Assembly (NCBI RefSeq): GCF_003597395.2
Contig: NC_133774.1
Coordinates: forward strand, 38,879,191 to 38,943,190
Source of the DNA: Chelonoidis abingdonii
Taxonomy: Eukaryota > Chordata > Testudines > Testudinidae
DNA: 64,000 nt
Direction: 5' to 3'
The notes under the pieces were generated by a model, which did no database searches, was not told the origin of the DNA, and worked only from the letters and a program-made list of their open reading frames with translations. Positions 50,848 through 62,549 of this stretch are shown one piece after another. Positions within the stretch are counted from its first letter, which is position 1; each line of letters begins with the position of its first letter. The translations under genes and the position numbers were made by a program.

Positions 50848-52128
50848 CAGGGCTGGCCTAGGAGAAATTGGTATCTGGGGTGAGAGGGAGGGAGCAGCTT
50901 CCCATACAGAGACCTCTCATCCCATGGGAGCGATGGAGGCAGGAAGCGGGTGGGTGAGGAGCTTCCTGGACCTAGGGGAGGTTCCCAGAAGTGGGTCTGA
51001 CCCAGTTCCGGGAGCAGCCTGTGCAGGAGAAGAAGTAATCCCATCCCTCCCCAGCCTGGCCAGGACTAGCAGCTGGAACCCAGTGCGAGGTAGGAGCCCC
51101 TGTATGGGGTGCCCCTGGGCTTGCCCCCCTTTGGGTTGCCAGGAGTCCGGTATTTGACTAGAACGCCCATTCAAAAAGGGACCCTGGTGGCTACGGTCAG
51201 CACCACGGACCGGGCCATTAAACGTCAGGTTGGCAGCGCAGCAGGACGAAGGCAGGCTCTCTGTCTGCCCTAGCTCCAAGTTGCTCCCCGGAAGTGGCCA
51301 GCATGTCTGATTCCAAGGCACAGGGGTGATTAGGGAAGCTCTGCGTGCTGCCCCATCCCCTAGCCGGCTCCACAGCTCGCATTGACCAGAAACCGTGGCC
51401 AGTGGGAGCTACGGAGGCAGTGCCTACGGATACAGTCAGCGTGCACTGTGCAGCGCACCTGGCCATGCCTCTGCCTAGGGGCCGGATATGCCGGCTGCTT
51501 CTGGAAGCAGCATGAGCAAGGCCAGGCAGGGCGCCTGTCTTAGCCCCGCTGCGCCACTGACTGAGGGCTGCCTGAGATAAGTGCCACCCAGCCAGAGCCC
51601 ACACCCCAAACCCTCTGCCCCAGGTCAGAACCCTCTCCTGCACCAAACTCCCTTCCACAGCCCATACCCTCTCCTACTCCCCAATCCCCTACCCTAGCCC
51701 TGATCCCTGTCTTGCACTCAAACTCCCTCCCATAGCCCACACCTCGTACCCCCTCCCATACTCCAACCCCCTGCCCCAGCCCTGAGCCCCCTCCTGCACC
51801 CAAGCCCCTCATCCTTGGCCCCACCCCAGGGCTCACACCCCCAGTTAGAGATGACAGAGGGAGGAGGTGGCCTCAGAGAAGGGGTGGGGAAGGGTCAGGG
51901 CCTAGGGGAAGGGGAGAGACGGGGGTTAGGCAAGGGTGATCGACTTTGTGCAGTTAAGACAGTTGGCAATCCTAGCCCCTCCCCAGCTCCGGGCCCAGTG
52001 ATCATAGGTCAAAAGGGCCTTGGGCTGTCTGTGCGTGTGTGCAGGGAGAGGACAGTTGACCATGGCACCCCTCTGACCATGGCGCCCTAGGCAGTCAGCC
52101 ATGTCACCCACCCCTAAGGCTGGCCCTT
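50848..52128. mobile_element. Composite hAT element, 1281 bp
   Basis: The ends CAGGGCTGGCCTAGG and, inverted, AAGGGCCAGCCTTAGG match apart from a few changes. The flanks ACGATATC (50840-50847) and ATGATGTC (52129-52136) agree at 6 of 8 sites, both differences being transitions. Its right end (atggcgccctaggcag) resembles the end of the element at 1555. The interior holds other GC-rich repeat blocks, including the tandem region at 51585-51840. The frames inside (up to 146 residues) lack domains. Confidence 0.6.
51585..51840. repeat. C-rich degenerate tandem repeat
   Basis: Units such as ccctgccccagccctgagcc, ccctcctgcaccc and aactccctcccatagcccac recur at about 20-50 bp spacing. Confidence 0.65.
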
Positions 52129-54132
52129 ATGATGTCATCAATTCTTTTGCTGCAAATCACAACAGATAGATTTTCCTTAAGTGAAATGTTTCATCTGTGA
52201 TGAGACGTGGCTCAGTCTTTGTACATGCAGTTATTTGTTTCATAATATATGTCAGTTTTTCATTGGTTTAGTGGAAACCTTGAAAACCACTCATCCCACA
52301 CTTTATGTTAAAAAATAACTTGTATTTACATCTTGATTTTTGCTGCCTGTCAAATGCTGTTTTTGTGCTTTATTGGCAGCGTTTTATTTATTTTGTGCTT
52401 TTTTAGGTATTTGTATATTAACTAGCAGTTTGTTTAGTTAAGAGCCGAACTGCTTTTGTTACTTTAACAAAGACTGTGGCTCACGTGGGTGCACAACAGT
52501 CACAGGAAGAGTGACACCCCATTCCCCCCTCCCTGGAAAAACAGCTTTAAAAATGTTTGGAATTTTCAGATTGCATGTATTTGATTGGGTTTTGATTTGA
52601 CAATGAAAATACAGGCTCAGTTGGCTAGGGAAAAAAGTGTACTTAGTTTTGGTCAGCTGTTGTTTATTCTACTTTAAATAGTAGAGTGTGTGTGTGTTGT
52701 TGTTTTGTTTTCTTTGCACATGCAAATGGCTAATTTTAAAATAAACTAGAGAATCTACTGTATTATAAAGTAATTAGCTATTAGTATTATTTAACTAGTA
52801 TTTTTCCAGAAGTTTGCATTTATTTATTATTATTGTTAACATCATTACTATTATTAGTTTATTTATTTATTGGCTTAGTGTTTTTTCCAATTGGTTTTCT
52901 GTGAATAAATGCTGCACCAGGGGGCTGCCATAGATGAAGTTTAACACTGACCTGTATATATTTTTATTCTCCTTTCCAGGATGACATAGATAAAACATAT
53001 GTTTAAGTACATCTTGTTAAAAAATAAATAAATATGTGTGCCCACAAGATGTATAGCACAACCCCCTCCTATGTTCTGTGTACCCCACCTCAATCCCCAC
53101 ACCGGGAAGAGGCTGGCACCATCCTTGATCCACTGAGGTTATTTTTGTTATTAAACATCCACAAAACACTTTTCTGATTTTTTTCCTGCTTGTTTTTTTG
53201 ATAAGGACACTGTACTTTTATTCAGTGGAGTTACTGATGAACTCCCACAGGAGCTCACACTGGAACTGCAATGTTGGAAACTTACATATTAGTGGGTAGC
53301 ATACACACTTCATCATGACTGCATTCCACTCTGTAATATAAATTTGATTGACTGAGCATTTAAAAGGCCTCAAAGATAATGTGGAACATATTTTCTTACA
53401 GAAAGGTTAACCACAACCATAATTTATACAGATTTTAATTTAAATTCCGTTTCCATGTAGATTATAAGAATTCTGTTAACAATTAACAAAATAACCACAA
53501 TTTGCACTCATTTTGCTGTCAAAGACATTGTCAGACTTGCTGAGAGAAAAACCCAAAATGTAGTTCTTTAACTATTATCAAAAGAAAGAACACAATAAGT
53601 GCAAAATTACCACAAGCACTCAGCAGCCCTAATTTGCAAACTACATAAAGCAGCACAAACAGGCCAGTTTTCAAGAGCCAGTCCCAGATGAACTTGAGAT
53701 GAGATAAAACAGAGCACTAGGTGTTACAGTTCTCTTACGCCAATGGCAAAACAGACTACGTCTTGCCAAAGAAATGATCTTTCCTCCATTGAGAAATGCA
53801 GCTACACAGATGCCATATCATGTTCCTTATTTCAAAGAGTTCCTGAGAGAATGCTAGCATATGTCCTCTAAATGTGATTTAAAACTTTCAAACATATCTC
53901 ACATTAGTTGGTTACTTGTGCCAATTGATCTGTGCATAGGGATTAAGAAAACTGAAGTTTAAAAGTCAAAGTGTCTTGTTAAAAATAGAATTTGAGCAGC
54001 AATAATTGTGATGGTCTGGAATGAAATAGGAACAAAACAAATATATTATATTGTAAATGACAGTGATCCAGGAAACCAAAAGCAACTGAGAACATCATCA
54101 TCTAGGAAAAAAGTTATTCCTTTGATCAAGAG

Positions 54133-54279
54133 CAGTGGTCCCCACAGGCGTCGCCACCGAAATGCCGCCGAATTTCCGAGGCATTTCGGTGGATGCTCAA
54201 CCGCCAGCCAGGACGCGGGCACATTTAGATGCCCCCGCGGGCACCATGGCATCTGCAGGCACCGCATTCGGGACCCTTG
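54133..54279. mobile_element. hAT-like MITE, 147 bp
   Basis: The ends CAGTGGTCCC and, inverted, CAAGGGTCCC match at 8 of 10 sites, with duplication ATCAAGAG (54125-54132, 54280-54287). The direct repeat can be extended to 13 bp (ttgatcaagagca), so a longer duplication from another mechanism cannot be ruled out. The GC-rich interior contains its own dyad (ccgaaatgcc / ggcatttcgg). Confidence 0.65.
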
Positions 54280-54465
54280 ATCAAGAGCATCAACCCATTC
54301 CTATTGAACTGACTGCTTTACTAAACATTTCGACACATTCAGAAAAATATGCCCCCACACAACTATCAACAAACGAGCACAAATTCAGGCTTTCCCATCC
54401 CACTGCAGAGGGAAACAGGATGTGTGGAGCTCAGTCCAGCTCCACAGGAAACCTGTGCTCCAGTA

Positions 54466-54597
54466 CAGTGGTTTTCAGCTTTTTTTTTATTTGCGAACCC
54501 CTACAAAATTTCAAATGGAGGTGCGAACCCCTTTGGAAATCTTAGACATAGTCTACAGGCCCCCAGGGGTCTGCAGACCACAAGTTGAAAGCATTTG
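54466..54597. mobile_element. hAT MITE, 132 bp
   Basis: The ends CAGTGGTTTTCAGC and, inverted, CAAATGCTTTCAAC match at most positions. The flanks CTCCAGTA (54458-54465) and CTCTAGTG (54598-54605) agree at 6 of 8 sites. The same end type is seen at 63239. Confidence 0.65.
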
Positions 54598-54619
54598 CTC
54601 TAGTGTACAGCAAGGGTTT

Positions 54620-55305
54620 AAGGCTATGTCTACACTTGCAGAGTTTTTGCACTGTTAGTTTCAACAGTGATCGGGAAGCGGTAAAAGAAAAGCGCTGGTT
54701 TGTGTTCTTATTTATTTCCACAGGCAGCACATCATGTTCACATTTGCAGCACTTCCATTGCCGACGAGAACAACACACTGAGGGCAGCTATCCCACAATG
54801 TAGCTCTCCATTTTGAGGATAGGTCTTGTGGTAAGGGGGGGGTTATCCTGGGCATCCTGGGTCCCTACACAGCTTCCTCTCCCTAAACACTGATCAGCTC
54901 TAGTAGCTCAGCATTGCTCCAAGTTTGCTCCATGAAGCAGCCATCATCACCTGGCAGGATGATGAGTGAGCACTTGCCAAGAAAACAGAAAGGGGACTTT
55001 CAAAGTCCCCAGGGCTTTAGAGAGGGAGGGGTGGATGTCTGTTTACCTAGCAGCAGAGCTGCTGGCCAGAATGGTCACCTAGGCACTGTGGGATATCCTC
55101 TGGAGGATAAAAGGCGCGTAAGAAGGAAGAATGTGTCTTCACTTGCACACCACCACAAAAGTATCACTGGTAAGAGCTGTACGCCTCTTGTAGAGGTGGT
55201 TTTCTGTTTGTGGTGAAACTTCTGAGTAAGTCATTGGCAAGTGTAGACACTCCCACAGCTATTGTGCAAAAAAGGGACTTTAAATGGCAACTGTAGATAT
55301 GCCTT
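54620..55305. mobile_element. MITE, about 690 bp
   Basis: The ends aaggctatgtctacacttgc and, inverted, aaggcatatctacagttgc match closely. The flanking trinucleotides TTA and TCA could be a decayed 3-bp Harbinger-type duplication. There is no transposase. A ggaggtggttttctgtttg-like block is shared with the MITE at 42914. Confidence 0.6.
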
Positions 55306-55932
55306 CAGAGCATGGTAGAGGCTGACTGGTGGACTGCTACTGTGTTGATCCATCAACCATTACCTGCCACGGAGCAAAGAAGCTACCTGTATTACCCTGG
55401 AAAAGTTACAAAATGCTCAGTCCAACAGATACATATGGAGAAATGCCAATGTCCAGTACAAGCGAGTATAGTAAAACAATGACTGGATAACACCGCTGAT
55501 TGGGAACAAGGTTTGTTGAGAACTTACTTGCACTGAGACCTGGTTACTTCATTCTCTGAAGTATTGCCCGTGGAATCTGCACTTTTGCAAATTGTTATCT
55601 ATTAGTAATGTTAGCAAAGCTCAACCTACATCTCTGAAATCTTTGTAAGCTTATCACATGCGGACACACATGGAGAGTCATATGCATGGTCATCTCTAAC
55701 CACACACCATCACCAAAGTCATATGTACGTGCAAACACCAGCCATTCTTAGCATATGGTATTGTAATAGAATTCATGACCAAAATCTCCAGCTTCTGAAC
55801 AATGACATAAAAGAGTAACCCCAATGGCTTAGCCAGTAGTGGGATGCTGTGCAATTCAGTAAGGGCCAATCGTATATTAACATATATACTAGTAGAGCAA
55901 AAATTTTTAATTCAAATAAAAAACAAAAAAAA

Positions 55933-56140
55933 ATGGCTTAGTGGCTAAAGCATTGGACTAAGACCTGGGTTCTATTTCTGGCTCTGATACTGGCCTGCGG
56001 GGTAACTTTGGGCAAATTAGTTCATCTCAGTGCCTCAGTTTCCCCATCTGTAAATGTGGGTAATGATATCTGTCTCCTTTGCCACGTGCTGTGAGATCTA
56101 CTGTTGAAATGCAGTACATAAGAGCTAGATACTATTTTTA
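55933..56140 (+). mobile_element. MIR SINE, nearly full length
   Basis: The MIR core and tail are easy to read: cagtggctaaagca-like start, ggttctatttctggctctga, ttgggcaaattagttcatct, gtgcctcagtttccccatct, tgtgagatctactgttgaaa. One of the oldest SINEs shared by amniotes. Confidence 0.85.
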
Positions 56141-56729
56141 AAAACAGAAACTTTGGCAAAAAGCTTCTAATTTCTCACTGACACTTTTTTTTTTCATCCT
56201 TTTGTGACAGAATACAGCAAAATGCAGAATGCACAGATTGGCTTTTTTCTTGTCTAACTTTTCAAACCTTCCTCAGCTTTGGCAAAGGTACAGTGGGCAA
56301 AAGGAAAAAGACAAAAATGAAAAAGTGGATAACCCCTCCCCCCACTTCCAGACATCATTCAATCTATTGCATTCAATGGTAAAAAGGGAGGGAGAAAAAA
56401 ACAGAAGAAAGGGAACCCTCCCAATCACATTAACGTTTGTCAAAAAAGTTCCATTAAAAATGAAAAAGTGCAAAATCATTCTGCTTTAGATCAAAAATGA
56501 CTTTGAATTTTTTCATAAAACTGTTTTCCTTTGTTTTGACCAGCTCTATATACTACTACATTACTGTTTTTCCTGTCAAGTATGGAAAATCAATATTAAG
56601 GGGAAAAAATAAGTGATTTGTTTTACAAGTAAAAAAAATACTAACATGTAGCAATTATCTATCTCTAGCATACAAAACTTCATTGCGTCTAGAACGCAAA
56701 GCTCTGGCTGAGATATTTGGCATTTGTGG

Positions 56730-57180
56730 TCTGGTCTGTACTTGGAAGGCTTTGCTGGTATAGCTATGTCAGTATATTATCCTGGCAAAGTGCTCCAACT
56801 GTGGTGCAGCTTACACTGGCAAAACGTGTTTTTGACAGGATAGCATACTCCAGCCCCAACCGAGTGAAGTAATATGTACTGACCAGGAGCGGCGCCAGGG
56901 TTTTTGGCACCCTAGGAGCAGGGCTGGCTCACCGGTCCCGCGGCTCCGGTGGACCTGCCACAGGCGTACCTGCGGATGCTCCATTGGAACCGTGGGACCA
57001 GCGGACCCTCCGCAGGCATGCCTGCGGAAGGTCCACCGGAGCAGTCTGCCGCCCTTCCAAATCCTGGCACCTGGTCGCCTAAATGGAAGCGCCGGCCCTG
57101 GTACTGACACCACCACAGCTTTGGCAGTACAACTGCATCTACACCAGGGGCTTTTGCTGGGACAGCTAATCACACTTCAT
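56730..57180. repeat. MITE-like host repeat interrupted by a hAT element
   Basis: ggctttgctggtatagctat on the left and acaccaggggcttttgctgg on the right look like parts of one repeat, split by the insertion at 56884-57100. Family unknown. Confidence 0.4.
56884..57100. mobile_element. hAT MITE, 217 bp, strong internal foldback
   Basis: A perfect 8-bp duplication GTACTGAC (56876-56883, 57101-57108) flanks ends CAGGAGCGGCGCC and, inverted, CAGGGCCGGCGCT (10 of 13). The interior has arms gctccggtggacct and aggtccaccggagc, so nearly the whole element can fold on itself. Confidence 0.88.
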
Positions 57181-58139
57181 TACAAACCTGACTGACACAG
57201 CCTTGCTGGCAACATTTTGACCTGGCCTTCACCTCAAACTGTAGGATTGCCCAGAAACGCTAGAGCCAGGGAATACTTGACACAACATATAACAGCTGAA
57301 AAGGATAGCCAAATAAGCAATCATGCATAAGACTTATAGGATGTGTTTTTTTCTTTGGAATTTGTCTCATACTGTCAATATAAACAAGAACTGCTTCTTG
57401 TATAGGTCAAATATCTTTTTATAGTGTTGCTGCTCAAATAAAAAGCAGCAAACGTGATATTGTAATGTATTTTTTTGCTAACCAAATGATGGTTACAGCC
57501 TAAAGTGGACACACGTTTATGTGACAGAAATAAAAATAAGCATATGTGTACTTAGACTTCAAGAGCTGTACAATTGAAGGAATTGCTATAAGAAACCTTT
57601 GAGACATGTAAGTTTTTGTTTAGAAACCTAATTAAAATTCCTTAGGCAGTATTTCAAGTAGAAAGGGAAAGTGCCTGCACATTTATTTATATTTCAATTA
57701 ATTAAATCTATACATTTACTGACATTTGAGACACTGAAATAAATAACAGTATTTTTTTATTTGAATCTTAAAATAATACTGTGTTCTTGTATAATGTTTG
57801 TGATTGTTTGTACATTCAAATCATCATAGCATTTTTGCCAGATTCCATATAATTTGATCAAACAACGGTAAAGAATTTTATGTTTGAAATAAAGCTAGGC
57901 TGTTCTGACAAAGAGCTGCCCTTATTCTCCTTAAAAATATCAAGCATTTCTAAAGCCAAACTGACAGTAAGTATGACTACCTTTATTTTACCTCACTGAA
58001 TGCTACATCTGAGGTTGGTCTTGAAAAGAAAGAACTGTATTTAACATTTAATAATACAAACAAATTAAAAATAATGCCAACAATTGTTTGTAAAGTCTGA
58101 CACAGTTTACAAAATTAACTTTGAATTAACAGATGTTGT

Positions 58140-58250
58140 TATTCATCATTATCATTATTTTGGTAGCACTCACAATATGACAGAGACTGTATTTAGGACT
58201 TAGGAAGTCACAAGCCCTGCTGAAAAGGCTTTCCAATTAGAAAGTGAAGC
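58140..58250. mobile_element. Possible L2-like scrap
   Basis: cattattttggtagcactca and agactgtatttagga recall an L2-like 3' region. Weak. Confidence 0.3.
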
Positions 58251-58527
58251 AACATACAAAGAATGGGGGAGAGAGATACAATCACAGATCCCAATCCTGC
58301 ATAACCTTGTATACAATATCTAACTTTGGGCACAAGTAGACCCATTAAGCATAATGATACGTAACATAATTTTGTAAAATTTTATTGGTAAAGAGGGGAG
58401 ATTTCCTCTTAAGCAGAGCTAGATATACTATATTACATGAAGCATGACAATGGATAAGTCTTATATTTGTCTTCCTAGTTAATACAACTGCAATTGCTTT
58501 TGTTATTAAGACAAGTGTTCAATCTTC

Positions 58528-58556
58528 AAAAAATAAAATAAAATAAAAATAAAAAT
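58528..58556. repeat. AAAAT/AAAT simple repeat
   Basis: A-rich run with T at 4-5-bp steps. Confidence 0.85.
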
Positions 58557-58739
58557 GACATGTCTCAATAATATCCTCCAGCAAGGCATTTTGGGCTGGG
58601 AAAAATTTTTTTCCTCATACTGTACTTCTAAATGATAACGATTTTTGGAACTCTAACGTAAAAAAGTAAACATTAACATACTTGGAGGAGAGCCCAAATA
58701 GAACAGTCATCAGTTTATCAGAAATACTACACATTAGAC

Positions 58740-59049
58740 CAGGCGTAGGCAACTATGGCACATGTGCCAAAGGCGGCACGCGAGCTGATTTTCAGTGGCA
58801 CTCACACTGCCCAGGTCCTGGCCACCGGTCTCGGGGGCTCTGCATTTTAATTTAATTTTAAATTAAGCTTCTTAAACATTTTTAAAACCTTATTTACTTT
58901 ACATACATCAATAGCTTAGTTACATATTATAGACTTATAGAAAGAGACCTTCTAAAAACATTAAAATGTACTACTGGCACACGGAACCTTAAATTAGAGT
59001 GAATAATTGAAAACTTGGCACACTACTTCTGAAAGGTTGCCAACCCCTG
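58740..59049 (+). mobile_element. hAT MITE, 310 bp, perfect duplication
   Basis: The duplication CATTAGAC (58732-58739, 59050-59057) is perfect. The ends CAGGCGTAGGCAACT and, inverted, CAGGGGTTGGCAACC match at 12 of 15. It is the best-preserved of three copies of this family here (with 11396 and 49019). The AT-rich middle has no coding capacity. Confidence 0.92.
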
Positions 59050-60420
59050 CATTAGACTAAACAGAGCACTACAAAAAAATTAGCTCCTCCCAGCAGCCTG
59101 GAAGTTCCTGTACAGAGGTTCTTGTTAGAGATAGGACAGTTACAGGTTTTAGTTATTTGTGGTTTCTACTACAATTAGACAAATTAAATGTCACACTGCA
59201 CCTCTGTACTACACTTGGCTAAATGTTTTGAGAACAAATTATGACAAAAATCATTACATTTGGGGAAACATTTACATCACACCCACACCAAAACCTACCA
59301 ATTGTCTCAATGGATGAAATATAATATTGTCATTAACTAGAGTTGGTTACCATGAGAATGTTGCAGCCATGCAATGTCAATAATTCAGTCATCAGTGAAA
59401 TAATATTATCATCTGAAGGTCAGCTAATAGATTTCAGGGAAGAGTGTCATGATTTTGGGAAGAAAAACTGCTTGCGACAAGATCTAAAGTGGTGATGGTT
59501 TTACAATACGTCATTTCCTAGTTATTCATCTCCAGCACTTTCGAAAAGGAATAATAGATTGCTTCACAGCTGTGAAATTCCTGCCCGCCAAAAATGTGAT
59601 TGTAATCATTGTCTACACATCAAAGATGAATGATGGTACTGCCAATAAATATGAGTAATGACTTAATGGAAACTTAGACCTATAAAGCTGGATGTCAAGA
59701 TTAATTTGGAAGGGATATGGGTATGTCATTAACATAAACAGCATGTGTTGAAACCCTGGCCAAAGCCGTGAGGAATTTAGTTAGAAGAGTGAACATCATT
59801 TTATTGAGTGACTGCAGTATTTGAGTTGATGCAAATGTTAAGATTTTATGAAGTCATCCACCAATACCACTGGGGCCCAAATAGTTCAAGACATTTTTCC
59901 AACTCAGATCTGTGACCCTTAAAGCCTGAAAAACAAATGTCAGCAAGTAACCCACTACGCTGCTTTTTTTACTAGACAGGAAACCAGTTGCTGAGGCAAT
60001 AATGTCTAAGTCACTTCTTCGTATGGTTTCCCAGATGGCCTGGAATATGAATGGCATCCAATTTATATGGCCACTACTGTCAAACGCTAAGCTAGACTAT
60101 CTTGTTTCTCACTTTAAAAGTATGGAATTCAGTACTGATGGTACTAGGAACTGAGTACCACAGGATGAGAGGGACATTTAAAGCAGAGGCAAAAACACAC
60201 AATGGCTTAGTCAGAGTTTCCAATAAGGCAATTAAAGAAAACATACTTCTGCAAACTAAGATGGAAATGTCACAGACCTAGCTAACAGCAGCAGCAACAG
60301 ACTTTGGCCCATAAACATATTGGAAAATAAGACCTGGCTAATTTGCTTTAGAAATCTGTAACTTTTATAACACTAAGTAATCAAGACTGTATTTTTAAAA
60401 CACCTAATACAATGTGCATT

Positions 60421-60598
60421 TGTAATAACTTCCCAAATGGATCACGAGTACGGTTTGAGCCAGAAACTTTAGGATGGCAGCACAGGCCTTTATCAGTTGA
60501 GCTAAAGGAACTATCACATTAACAGACAGTGACAATAGGCTGGTGAATCAGCCACTAGAGGTGGGGTGGGATTCAGCATACTGACACAGTAGGTTACA
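60421..60598 (-). mobile_element. Solo LTR related to the miniature LTR element, with tRNA-like segment
   Basis: On the minus strand it starts TGTAACCTAC and ends GTTATTACA, like the LTRs at 4868 and 5139 (TGTAAC...GTTACA), and shares the ctagtggc block. Inside is a tRNA-like run: tagctcaactgataaag, then ctggctcaaacc about 30 bp later. The length of 178 bp is close to the other LTRs. No target duplication is evident. Confidence 0.5.
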
Positions 60599-61243
60599 CT
60601 TGCAGTAACCACCTATTTTATAGACACAGATTGGCTAGGTTCTAGCCTCAGTGAGGTTAATGGCAAAACTCCCATTGACTTCAGTGGGATCAGGATTTCG
60701 TCTCTAGGTTCTATCCCAGCTCCAACAAACTCTGAAAAAAATTCTAACTTGGAAAAAGATCCTGTATGCTATGTAAATTTTCAGCAGACTGCAAGTTGTG
60801 TGTGTGAGTGTGGAACCTAGGATTCAAAATAGGGCTTACAGAGTAGGTCTACAGGGCATATTAACCCCAGGCTCTGACTCAGATTTAAACCCAAACTCCC
60901 ACTGTATCCACAGATAAATTAGTCTGAGCCAGGCCAGGAACTCTTCATGACCCAGGGCTGCGGACCCTGCTAGGGGGGTGGGTCAGAGCCCAAGTTCCAC
61001 AGTGACATGGGTCAGAGCCCAGGTATTTTGCAGTATGGATGCAACCCAAGTCCAGGACACCAGACTTGGTTGTGGAGAGTCTGACAACTCTATCCCACAG
61101 TCTCCTGGAGAGGTTTCCCAGCCCTTCATTGCCAAAACTTGCCAGTTGCTTCCTGGGAGGTTGGACACAACCTCCTGGTTCAAAAGCAGCTGCTCTGCAT
61201 TTAACCCTCTGTTTCCAGTGCTGAACTGGAAACACAGCCAACA

Positions 61244-61500
61244 CAGATATGTGTTAGCTATGGCCAACAGTAAGATGAAATGCAGCATCAGGCACAATGC
61301 TAGTTGGCCAGAGGAACGCAGCCAGATTCTGGTTAACCTCTTATGATTAGACAGGAGAACAATGCAGCGAGCAGATCAAGCAGCTGAAGACAGAGTACTG
61401 CAAAGTCAAGGACGCTAACGGCACCCTGGGAACACCCTGTCTTCCTGTTTCTTTTAGAAGGACTTTGACCAGGTACTGGGAACTGTACTGAGCACTGAGT
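61244..61500 (+). pseudogene. Decayed Myb/SANT-like DNA-binding domain of a DNA transposon
   Basis: RHNASWPEERSQILVNL (61288 on) resembles the first helix of Myb/SANT-like domains. In another frame from 61354, GEQCSEQIKQLKTEYCKVKD followed by ANGTLG resembles the third helix and its flank. The middle helix is missing and frames are broken. Such domains accompany PIF/Harbinger elements and their domesticated relatives. The extent of the host element is not established. Confidence 0.5.
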
Positions 61501-61554
61501 CCCTAATATGCATGAGTGTCTGTTGAGTGGGGATGGCATCGTTATAATCCCAAG

Positions 61555-61690
61555 GTCAGGCACCACCGGAGGAGAGGTTTTTAAGGGCAGGCTTGACAAA
61601 GCCCTGGCTGGGATGATTTAGTAAGGGATTGGTCCTGCTTTGAACAGGGGGTTGGACTAGATGACCTCCTGAGCTCCCTTCTATGATTTA
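61555..61690 (+). mobile_element. CR1 LINE 3' end
   Basis: gaggtttttaagggcaggct, gacaaagccctggctgggat, ggttggactagatgacctcc and cccttctatgattta are the terminal CR1 blocks. It lies just after the Myb/SANT-like remnant. Confidence 0.85.
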
Positions 61691-62549
61691 TGAAAGCCAG
61701 CTGCCAGATGAAGGGCAAGAAATGACCCTGGAGTTGAGGCCAGCCATCGAAAGGCTATGCCACCAGAGCAGCTACAGCATATCCTGGATGACCTATTTGG
61801 AGACAACCCTGGGCAGCTACCCACTACATAACTGGCATCAGAACAAGCACCACCTAAGTAGGTTTCTGCAGCCCGGTAAGTTTCTGCAGCCATATATATA
61901 GTTATTAATGTATGGACGGGAGGGATTTCCCAGTTATAGGCCTATTAAGTTATTAATACAAGATGCAATTTGTGGAGTTCTGTTCAGGGCAAATGCAGGC
62001 CACACCTTCCCTTCCCCTCAGAATGGACACCATGAAAAGAGGGGGGTGGGGGAATAAACAAGCAAGTATGAATTTTTTTTTTTACTAGTTACTTGCTGGT
62101 TGTTAAGTATGGATTGAGGCTTCACAATTCACAGCCTCACAAACCCTCATCTAATACAGCACACCTTATAAATGAGCCACATGTCTGCACAGTGGAAGAC
62201 TATGTGAACTGAGTCCCCCAAAACATGGCTGTTATGTGTCCAAACAAAACCAGTGTGTGTATTTGGCCGATTGCTTACTTTAATGTCTGAGTAGAAACTA
62301 CAGTCAGTTTGTGTTAGGAGTCCCAGTAGCTCGCAGTCATTTGGATTTTTGCATGGACACAGAGTACTTGTACGGAGGCTGTACCGCGTATCCATGGTAT
62401 TCAGCATCTTATTTTTATCACTGCAAGATGCAGTGTTGCTGTAAGTACTGATAAAAAGGACTTACGTATAAGTACCATGTATACCACTGCAGACGTATTT
62501 ATGAGTACAAGTATGTGCTTATGTATTTATAAGTAAAAGTACAAGTGCA

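Noticed and set aside
51218..51658. 146-residue minus-strand frame
   Set aside because: It lies within the GC-rich composite hAT unit, has low-complexity composition, no splice context and no known motif.
54838..55216. Frames of about 100 residues inside the MITE
   Set aside because: They lie wholly within a MITE with inverted ends and show no transposase or other domain.
60440..60510. Functional tRNA gene on the minus strand
   Set aside because: A- and B-box-like blocks exist, but acceptor stem pairing is not evident and the unit has LTR-like ends.
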